From the NCBI GenBank assembly GCA_037976565.1, contig CP137679.1, forward strand, positions 29,456,534-29,520,533: a stretch of DNA of 64,000 nt. The letters are read 5' to 3'. This DNA is from Mesocentrotus franciscanus. Lineage: Eukaryota; Echinodermata; Echinoidea; Camarodonta; Strongylocentrotidae. How positions within the stretch are numbered: the first letter of the stretch is position 1; every line of letters begins with the position of its first letter. A program made the translations under genes and the position numbers. Below are positions 50,479-61,264 of the stretch, piece by piece. The notes under the pieces are model-generated. The model made no database searches, was not told the DNA's origin, and saw nothing but the letters and a program-made list of their open reading frames with translations.

Positions 50479-53400
50479 TATATCATAGTTATGTCTCTAT
50501 GCACAGCATGAAGAAGGATAACGAACAAAAAACAATTCAGCCCACTTCCATAACAAAAATATATCAGCAACATTCTTCAACTCCGACTTGAAAATGATGA
50601 GTTCCGACCCCTTCCATTTTCATAATGATGCCATACAATGAAATTGTACATGTATAGTACGAGGCATGGCAGCAAATGATAGCGGTTCATCTACATGTAC
50701 ATATGGCATCAACACTCTTTAATTTTAAAGGATAGTACAACGCCGGGATGTAACAGATCCTCGTTTTGTGCCTTGAGGAAAATAGCAACCATTAGATACT
50801 AGCTGTTTCTGGCTCTACAAATTTTAGTACAAAAAGGTTTAAGCATAAAATAACTAAACTACAGTCAGTTGTCCAAGTAAGGAGAGTATGTTACAGATAT
50901 ACTGTATGTGCCTTAGCAAAATATTAAACCATTCAATAATATCACTGGATCTATAAATTGTAGTTTAACCAATGTAAAAGCAACAAAATTGCAGTAAAAC
51001 TTAGCATTTAAGGAGAACATGTTTATACTGTATGTGTCATGGGCACGGTAGCAAACATGAAAATCAATACAAAACAAAAATGCAGTATAATATCTTAGAA
51101 CATTCCATAAACCTTTTATGTACTGTTTCTCACAAGTGGTAAAATTATTCCATACAAGATATACATAAAATGAAGATTGAAAGCACCTTTGAAAAAAATA
51201 TTTGCCCATACATATTACTTCAACAAAAGGTTGCATTTCATTCTTTTATACCCTGAGAGTAAGAAGGGCATATCATTTTACAAAGACCTAACGCCCTTCT
51301 GGCTCTCCGCAGGCAATTTGGGTACAAGGTGTTGGCATTTGTGCTAGCTGTGTAATGTCTTAAGCAAGTACTCAATTTCAAAATAAGTAACAAAATTGAA
51401 TCATTTGCTGCAGAAAATCTTATAACTTAGTACAAAAAGTAAACCTTGCAAGAACACCCTGAATATCCAAAATAGTTTTTTTTTCTCAACATTTTGGCAA
51501 TTATCTAACCTAAATTGTACGCCTATAGTCCGTCAGCTATGAATGGCTTACAATACATACTAGCAATAGAAATACAAATATTGCAATGATTATAAAATAG
51601 AATTTTCAACTCAATTTCATTGACAATGATGACAAAAAAATGTACAATCATTTGTATTAAAATCTTACAGAGACTTCAAGTACCAAATTTGAGTTTTCCT
51701 GAAATTATAACTTCTGTCCTTTTCCATTTCAGAATCAATACTTTGAGTATAATGAAATATACACAAATATAGAGGTTTGCAGGTACATTGTATAATACAC
51801 ATTATAACAAAAAGTACTGTATTTGAAGCAATATATCACCTTCAAAATATAATTACAAATGGCTTCTCTTACAGTACTCAACATAACTTGCCCTTTGAAA
51901 TATACTTTAAATACTTTTATTGAAACATGATATACAATGTTGGTCGAAGTCATGGACTTAGTGTCTCTCTAGAGTTTCTCTTGGTGTATTTAGTTGGTCT
52001 AATTAGCCTTAAAATAAGATATCTACCTCAGACTTGAAGGTCACCCTTAGAAAAGTAAGGTCATCTAATTCCTGATAACTTCAACTCTTACTTGTACGAA
52101 CATTAAACACTGTGAATTACTTTTAATGACATTAAAAAGATTTCTATCTTTTTCTTCTTCAGGAAGATTTGAATAAACATTTTTCCTGATACAAGCATGC
52201 TATTTTACAATGGGATATATCTTGAAAACTAGATACAATAAATATCATGACACATTAAAAAATACACTATCAAAATACTGAAATATTCTTTCGCAATTCT
52301 ACACATACCGGCACACCCATTTTTACATAATTAATATACATGTAAATATTTGTTCAAAGAGTCACTTTGCTCCTGGCAAACGTCACACACATTAAATTCA
52401 TGTATCTAAAATATTTTGTCTCTGAATTGAAAGAATGATACATTTCTATAATTTAGATCGTTTTGACTTTTTTGCTGGGCATATTCTCTCATTACAGTGT
52501 TAGAAAAATGGGATTTACATAAAATAAAGCCAGCATGGGATACTCTTAGGGAGATAATGACTACCAGTAGTTTTTATTAAACATGTTGTGAGAAAAATAC
52601 TGCATCGTTACATTTTAATTCCCGGTATATTTCAGACCTTTTGCATATATTCAACTCCCCGGAGTCCAATTGTGATAATGGCTCAATTTGAAGGAAATAA
52701 CTGAATATTCATGCACTGCACATGTTTTAAGTTATAACACATGTGTATTGCAAAAATATTGACAGAGATAATGTAACTATAATAGTATTGTTACAACATG
52801 TATAGCAATAACATAATTGAAAAACATGACATACATGCAATTAATTACTTCCACTTTTATTATTGTTTATTTGAATACATTTCAATTATTTCAGGCAAAT
52901 TGATTCCTCTTTCCCCCATGGAATACACATGGGACAACTCCTAATACTTCTATTTCCATCACATTTGTTTATATTTCACACATTACTTGTCACACTCCTT
53001 CCATTAGACAAGAGCTATTCTCTTGCTTTTCAAAAGGGCAGTGAGTCAAAACATCCCAGCAAAACTATGTTCATATTATACACACGAACACATTATCATA
53101 CGTCAAAATTCTTTTCCCTAAACTACAGCAGGATAGTGTCACTTCAAAGTAAGTCTTTAAATATGGAAAAGCAACTAAATATTGCACTTAACCTACTTTG
53201 CACTGTTTAGAAATGCAGCACCTATGTTACAATCAAACTGTTAGCTAGACTTCAGATAGCTTGGCATGAAATTACATGTACAGGGTGTTCCATCAAAAAG
53301 ATAGGCCTTGTGTTGAGCATGGACACTGCTTCTTGTTATTTTCAGTCACATAGATTAAGTAAAATCTCCATTTGGGCTAATCTCAAGTTCTGGTAATGGC

Positions 53401-54238
53401 AGTGCGTCTCGGAAGATACAGGTAGTGACTCTAAGTAATTCTGAGTTGTGTATCATGCAGCTGATGAGCTGTTTAAACCAGCATATTATAAAAAATAACA
53501 GGGCTTGACATGGTCAATCCCGACCCCTTTCCAAAATAGTTAGTGAGAAGCCCTGGAAATACTAACAAAAACTTGCTGGAAATCAGATTCACTAAAAAAC
53601 ATAACTCGCGTTTGCATAGAAGAGACTGCACGTTTTGCGCATCAGAATATTACATGTACATGCAGGACAATTTCTTTTACCATTATTTGCTAGAATTACT
53701 CAGTTATAATATGTGTTCTTGAAATATTGTTCGGCAGATAAACATTTTTTAGTCTTCCACAATCTGCGATTTCCATCTGATTCTGAGAGATTTCCATTTC
53801 TGCCAATACCAAAAATCAAGATTATCTTCAACAATATTGGCAGATATTGTATATTTGAGAAGCCTAGCATTAGAGACAATCTGAATATTATAGGCTCTAA
53901 TGAATCATCATCTCAATATCCTTTCAATTCTCAACATTTCAGATAAAAAAATAATGTCTTAATTTATTTGCTCTGATGCCTCAAAAAGCTGGCAGGCTAA
54001 AATTTCATGTTTAAAGTAAGCAGTTTCATCATTAACTATATACCGGTAAATGAAAAATGCAGGTGCATTCAAAGATATCAATATCTGCCAAGTGCCCACA
54101 GAGATGTGTTTGTATGTATTTTATGTTACGATGCCATTAACGTAGGGATTACAACACATAATAAGTAATAAAAGGCAAAATCTCTAATTCTACAAAAAAA
54201 TTATACATATTGCATTTTCTTCATTACATATCTTACAT
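50479..54238. other. Intergenic, no gene seen
   Basis: AT-rich DNA with a notable density of the octamer TACATGTA. A 21-base segment at about 51288-51307 is shared with 3587-3607. Frames such as 52929-53210 and 53713-53946 have no recognisable domain or splice context. Confidence 0.5.
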
Positions 54239-55251
54239 CAGGGCTGCCAACCTTTGGAAAGAGTTTGGAGTGAGACATTGCGAGGGAGCAAAGCGACCAA
54301 GCCCGAGGGCGCGAAGCGCCCGAGGGGGGAATGGTGTGGAAGGGGGTGTCCCCTTCCACGGTAGGGAGCTTTATAATTTAGCAATTGAAATGGTGCAATC
54401 TGGTGCATACTTTAACCCTGATTCCACAAATACATAAGGCAGGATTCAAATAGGTTAATTGATTTCATGAAGTACACTGACCTTGAAAAATACAAACTTC
54501 CACATTTGTAAGTGCATTATTCCAAATCAACTGTCTTTATAAGCTTAGCAGTTGAACCTCAACCTATGATTATCTGTAACAAAATGGACAAATCCTTACT
54601 CAACAGGAACATGCATACTAAAAATAAATAGATATATAAAAATAATATAAAAATTAATAAATAGATATAATGAATCGATGAAAAAATACTAAAAATAAAT
54701 AATCAATACTGCATAATTTTCATTCTTCAAAATAAGTATACCTCTCACCCAGTTAATCTTGAGATAATTTGCACTTCAGGATGACCTTACTCTCTGGTCG
54801 TAGAGGGCTAAAGAGGACAGCCCAGGCCCATTATCCGATCGCAAACACTGAGCCACCGGGCCGGGCCGGGCGCGATGTACAGCGATGACAGGCCATGGCA
54901 TCGACACTCGCTTGTCGTGTCTCGCACAAAACCCCGCTTCATAGTAAAGTGACGACGTCACTCGCACACGCAGGATAAGCCAATCGCAATTCACTATCTT
55001 GTCTTTGCGCGGCAAACCGAAACCAATTTGCATTGATGGTTTAGCTTTGCGCATGTGTGGTTAAAAAAATGTTGAAACTTTCGGCAGGGATATTGAATAT
55101 CCGATATAGATCTAGATCTAATAGACATTTTTTCTTTTTTAGTTTCTATTTTCGGGGTTCAGCGTGAGAATTCCTATGATCAGCGTGAGAGCGTGAGAAT
55201 TGGGTGAATTGCGTGAGACTCACGCAGATTGCGTGAGAGTTGGCAGCCCTG
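54239..55251. mobile_element. Non-autonomous hAT element with 8-bp target duplication
   Basis: A 1013-bp element with 13-bp perfect inverted ends CAGGGCTGCCAAC, flanked by identical TCTTACAT octamers (54231-54238 and 55252-55259). CAGGG-type ends plus an 8-bp duplication are diagnostic of hAT. The left interior is GC-rich (GCGAAGCGCCCGAGGGG) and the right end carries repeated GCGTGAGA words (55163-55235). No transposase frame was found. Confidence 0.9.
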
Positions 55252-56057
55252 TCTTACATGCCATTTGAGAGTTGCATTGCTTTTCTAAATGAGATTGTCA
55301 TCTACAATTATATTGCAAATATACTACTCATGTTGCCATTTTGCATATATCACTTGTTGCTATAAGGGAGTACATCTCATACAAGTTCCCTGGTCAGGAA
55401 GAAAAAGCCTACATAATATACATTATAGGAGCAATGTAGCTTTTCAAATAAATACTCGTACTAATAATATAAGAATGACTGCACATACATGTATAGCAAT
55501 TGTGCACTTCATAATAAGATACTGTAGCCTTCTTACGACACTGAGAGAAAATAGTCGTGATGATGATAATTATGATAATGATGATGAAATGATGATGAAA
55601 TGATGAGCATACATTAGTGGCAATGATGATAAAAATGATGATGAGAAGGAAGAGGAGGAGAAGAAGAAAGGGGAGGAAGAGGTAGAGGAAAAAGAAAGTA
55701 CTGACATAGTACTGATGATGACAAAGACAATGGTAGAAATGATACTGATAATGATGTAGATCATAATCATCATAATCATGTTGATGAAACTTATGTTGAT
55801 GACGATGATGTTAATGATATTGATCATTTATCATCGTAATCATGTTGATAAAAATTATGTTGATGATGATGATGTTAATGATATTGATGTTAATGTTGAT
55901 GATTATATAATCATGACAATAATGATAATGGTGGTGACAATGATGAATAAATCAAGGATGGCAATAAGGTAATTAAGATTACCGGTAAGAGAGAACTACC
56001 AAACCAGGTCGCCTTTCCTCACAGCTCTCATACCACATCAATCACATGTCTGTCTAA
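55252..56057. other. Intergenic with imperfect GAT/ATG repeat
   Basis: Positions 55556-55950 are an imperfect trinucleotide repeat (GATGAT, AATGATG, GTTGATGA) open in several frames. The rest is unremarkable. It lies 3' of the TNNI3K-like gene and may include its 3' UTR. Confidence 0.6.
55556..55950. repeat. Imperfect GAT/ATG trinucleotide repeat
   Basis: Long run of degenerate (GAT)n and (AATGAT)n interrupted by a purine-rich block (AGGAAGAGGAGGAG). Apparent Asp/Met/Ile-rich frames are artefacts. Confidence 0.85.
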
Positions 56058-56289
56058 TAGACCAGTTTACTAACATATTCAAGTTTGATCCATACTTGTT
56101 AAACAAAGGTTGTTCTTGACAACCTATAAGTTTGCCCAAGGCTTCCCCGACACAGCAACAAGTAATGTATGCAGACTGGATCCCAAGTATTGTGGTTTAT
56201 TCATTAAAAACAGAATAATAGAATAACTTTCCACCAGGTCCCCAGGAAAGAAAGATCCATAAATTTGAATATGTTAGCAAACTGGTCTA
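56058..56289. mobile_element. MITE family 2, uninterrupted copy
   Basis: 232 bp bounded by TA, with ends TAGACCAGTTTACTAACATA and its reverse complement (TATGTTAGCAAACTGGTCTA). Interior: ACAAAGGTTGTTCTTGACAA, AGCAACAAGTAATGTATGCA. It is close to the copy at 62516 and the reference for the insertion there. Confidence 0.85.
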
Positions 56290-56374
56290 TTAACTGACCT
56301 TTCTATGCAGGTGACCTCTCTATCTAGGTTTCCAGGAGAGCACACTTGACCTTACTGCCTCTTCCACAGTTGGA

Positions 56375-56442
56375 TCAATCCTGCTGAGGTAGTATGGGTG
56401 ACTCGCTCAATCGTAGGGTGCTCAGAGGATCAGATACATAAC
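56375..56442 (-). CDS. TNNI3K: TNNI3K-like terminal exon
   Basis: [20 protein letters not shown] then QD and TGA (56375-56377). GYVSDP(L/M)S is also present near the C-terminus of vertebrate TNNI3K, anchoring the end of the gene. Confidence 0.85.
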
Positions 56443-59400
56443 CTAGAAGAATAAGCAGTTGTAGAGAATAATTATAAGATACATTTTAAGGTGTGAAATG
56501 AAATGCTGCAAGACAGGTGCCATATATTTGCTGTAGAGCACAGTACATTTTCATTTGTTTAAATAAAATGATTTGTATCTGTTCATATATACATGTAACA
56601 GAATCTCTCTTCTTCTATCATAAATGTCAGACTCACATTTCTTGTGCAGTTGCTTACTTAGTTATACGACACCAGTCATGTACTAGTGAATAGTGTATGA
56701 AAAATTACTCAAATGCCAGAAAATAGTAATTTGTTAGTGGAAAAACTCAGCGTGAAATACATGTATCTATTGGATGAAATGTTTGACTGTTTAATGAAAA
56801 AAAATAGAAAACACATCTGCATTACATAGAAATACTCACCATTTTTATCTGTTGCAGGGAAGACACTGCTACCATTCTTTTCTCCACTATGGTAAAAAAA
56901 GAATAAAGTGAATCTTTCAATATTTTCATGAAGCCAATTTATAGGGGCAAAGAGGAGTCATTAAGGGGAAAAAACGTCATTTACATACCTAAATATTACA
57001 TGACATGATGAGCATCTTAATTTCAAACCTGGGACCTTCCTGTTATGAGACCACTGCTCTACCACTGAGACATGGCACCTCTTGAAATCATAAAAAACTG
57101 TTACTGACAGAAATATCATGTTGCTGTAAACCTGAATATCAAAACTTGACAGGACAATATAATTGGCTGAAATAGAGTGAAAACTGTTACAACAATGAAG
57201 GTGTACATGTACCCTGTACTCACCTCAGCGACTTGGCACACATTTCCCACTGTGTTCTCAGAGCTGTCACGTTGCCTGCAGGAAGTTCCCCTGGCTCCAG
57301 GTCACTGGGCGAGGGCTCCAGTCCCCTGTAGCCCATCTCAAGGCCGTCCTCGCTGTCATCTATTGGAGTAGCCTGATGAAAGCAAGTATGGAAGGGGGAA
57401 ACAATCACAATTTATAATTTAAAAAGCCAACCCAGTTTTATGGAATGGTCTCCCTAACTCTCTTAAAAACATTAATACAATAGATAATAATAATAATAAT
57501 AATAATGTGAAATAGATAAAAAGAACCTATTTTCTCTTTGATTTTCTTTTCTTTTTTCTTCCCAAGTGCATGGGGAAATACTTATATAATGTGTTATGCA
57601 CTATAAAAGAATGTTTTTTTTATACATTTTTTTATTATTATCCCCAAGAAACAATGGTTCTGAAACATTCAAATGATTAAAAATCAAAGCTCATGATGGA
57701 GAAAACAAATATAATATATCACAGGCAAGACTGAAGTTAACTACCTCCAAGTGTAAGTTAGGATGCACCAAGCAAAAGTGTCTTCTTAATTTTCACACCA
57801 TGCCTATGTTATTACATACACTACAACTGTGACAAGAACTAGTTGTTTTGACCACCCCAATACAAACCTGGGTTGCATACACAATAAATGTGTCATGCTT
57901 TATTAGTCTTTCTCAAACAACTACTACATGGAATGGGTTAGCTTGGAGTTACACTTAGAAAACACTAATTCAAAAACTAAAACTAGTTTCTTCCAATAGT
58001 TTTAAGAGTCTTTGTAAATCTATGTAAAAATGTAATAAAAGATATGGAACACAGCATTCTCATATTACAAAACTCTATCCCCACATAAAAAAATGATCCA
58101 GAAAAAAGCTTCCTCTGCTAGGTTAAAAACCTCAATAATGAGAGTGCAATTATGCATAACTATATAATTATATGCAGTCAAAATATAAGCATTGTTTAAT
58201 CTTTTACATAATAGATTTCTTCTTTTTCCCCATCTCATTTTACTACATGTTTGTATCTTCATACATTACAATGACATGTGGGAGGATGGCTTATTAGTAT
58301 GATTACGAACAATAGAGGGCAGCATGCCACACATTACCCAATCAGCATCCAACATGCTCAGCACACCAGACAGTGTTTTGCTTACGGCCAGGAACTCTTG
58401 ACGACAGTCATCAAGCATAGGGATGATCTGGGCAAATGTTGGCCTCTCCTGCAACAAGACACAAAGTATACAACATAGATGGCTTCTCGTAGGAGAACAC
58501 TGTAACATTTTGTACATTGCCTTGGGGATAGTGATTAATATGTAAGGGTCATGTACAAGAATGGAAGGACCCTTGTAAAGAGACTAAATTCATACTAGGA
58601 TTCAGACAAAAATAAAGACGAGAAATGATCGTGACACAGGGTTTGAACTCCAAGTATCTATGTAGCGGGAAACATGACATGGACTACAGACTTTGAGATG
58701 ATACTGACAAATAGGAGACCAGATACAGAGACTGGTTCAAAGAAAGAACAAACCAGAGAAGGACAGGCCAGGTACAGCAAAAGAGCAAACCTCACTAGAA
58801 GACTGATACACCCCAGGGTTTGGGACAAAACTGAACCATAAGAACCGTCAACATAAGACCGATTACATTTCTAGATTTTAGACAAAAACTCAACTGGACA
58901 ATGATCCTACCTCAGGGTTCGGGCTCCACATCATCTGCAGGATATTGACGATAGACTTAGGTATGGTGATAGCTATGGGTGGTCTGGTACTGCGATAGGC
59001 CATCTCTGCAGCAGCTGCAGCCGGCTTGAGGTGAGCAAAGGGAAGCTCTCCTGAGAGAAGCTCCCAGATGCAGAGGGCGTAGCTGAAGATGTCTGCCTTG
59101 ATGCTGTACTGGGTGTTCTGGGAGAAGACTTCCGGTGCCATCCAGCGAAGATTCTGAAAGGTGGAACATTAATTTCATTAGATGAGTATTCACTCTCCAA
59201 AATCCAAATCTATGACAATTTCATCACAGAGAACTGGATGTTAAAATCGAGTGGTAGCACCGGGTATGCCTCCTGGTTACAACACATTTTCTCGCCAGTA
59301 AAAATCTTGTATTGATTTCAGGAGCCTTACCACCCTTTACAAATCTCAAAATATAAAAATGACAGAACAAGCTTTCCTTACGCAAATTGGCAGCATAAAT

Positions 59401-61221
59401 ATTTTTTCTTAAAAACTTGATACAACAAACCAAATTTATGCTGAGATGCATGTATTACATACTCATTTTCTTATTCTGCTTAAGCTGTGCAGTTAATAAC
59501 ATTTTTCAATGAAACAGTTAAAAAGTACCAAATCAAATATGTGGTATAACATCTGATAGATTAAATGACATAATATTTTTTTGTTAATAGAAAAGAAGTT
59601 TGAATCTTACTCCTGGTTGTTTGGTCATGTTGTCTTCATGCATGGACTTGACGAATCTGGATTCACCAAAATCTGCTACTGAAGCATGTCCAAACTCATC
59701 AAGGAGAATATTGTGGCTGGAAGTAAAAAAAAATATTTAAAAAAATACAAAATACAAATGGCATAAAATTACATCATAAGTATACTAGATTATCATATAA
59801 TGTCTTTGGAAAAGGAAGGTTTAGATTTTAATAGATAGATATTATATTCCACTGCATCAAATAGACATCCTCTTTTCAAGTTTCAAGTTTTTATTTGTTC
59901 CACATTTTACAAAAGATATAGACATACATATAAATTAAAAATTACGGTATACAATACATGTAGTATATATGAGCACGTCTCAATGATTCTCAATTCATAT
60001 GAAAGATTAAGTAGAATGTGAGGAACCTATTAAACTACCGGTACATAGAAACACACAGCCGAACAAAATGACAAGACAATGCCAACTCTGGCATCACCCT
60101 CTGAATTAAATCATCCCTGGCCCTTCTGTTCCACTGAAATTACAGATGTTTTGATGAAAAATTTACTTTTTTTCCAGGAAGAACAAATCATTATTTCGAG
60201 GTGAAATTCATGGTAGGAAAAATTACCTTCTTAAGAATGATTTGATGCCTTAAAGGCATGAAATTGTTAATGGAAACCACATCAAAGACATCAAATTAAG
60301 ACAAAACTGACCTATTTAGATCTCTATGTATGATGGGATGTGGTAGATTGTGCAGGTAGTCCATGCCATGTGCTACATCCACAGCAATCGTCATCTTAGA
60401 TTGGAGATCTATGTTTCTGTAAAAATAAGGTAAAAATCACATGTTTTCAACCCATTTCAAGATAATATACCCCCCCCCCCCCTCACCCCCAAAACAAAAA
60501 CAAAACTAATGATAATACAATAAAATTTACATCAAAATACACTGTAGCACTCTCCAATAAACCATTTGATATTGCTAGGTGCAGCTTTCTTTCTGTTTTA
60601 ACAAAAAATGTATTCTGTACTTTTTGCTCTACCCTCCACCCCCCCCCCCCAAAAAAAAAATCACAAAATATTGTCCTCTTCGCTAACTAAATATAAAGAC
60701 AATGTTGCATTAATGACAGTTTACGTTCCCCCACTCACATAGCCAGCTACTACCATCATTTTCATCAGCGTTTTTATTGACACAAGAGATCACAAGTATT
60801 AAAACTAACACCTACCTCTTTTGAACATGAAGCAAGGAAAACAGAGACCCTCCTGCTACATACTGTGTCACAATTGCAAAATGCTGGTGATGAGAATATA
60901 TGAAATCAGAGAAAATACAGAAATTATTATTCAAAATAATGAATGTGAATAAGTTGTGACTAATATGTATCACATAAGTATCACATGGTGTCCCTGTTTA
61001 TATATGGCATTTATTTGGACTCGATTTGAGGTTTCCAATATTTTTTTTCCCCATGAATTTCAAATCAGGTTCTAGAAAGATGTCTTATCTGTCAGTCGTC
61101 ATTGTCTCTTTTGACCTTTCCAGTATTAACCAGTATTAACCAGTATTAACCATAAAAGTGTAACAAGTTTTTCAAATACTGATTTATAATTGTATTATTA
61201 TTCTGCCACTTTTTGGTAATC

Positions 61222-61264
<43 letters not shown>

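Noticed and set aside
46845..56374. A 9.5-kb 3' UTR of the TNNI3K-like gene ending at the minus-strand AATAAA near 46860
   Set aside because: It would span an independent plus-strand ORF and a hAT insertion, and nothing links the signal to the gene.
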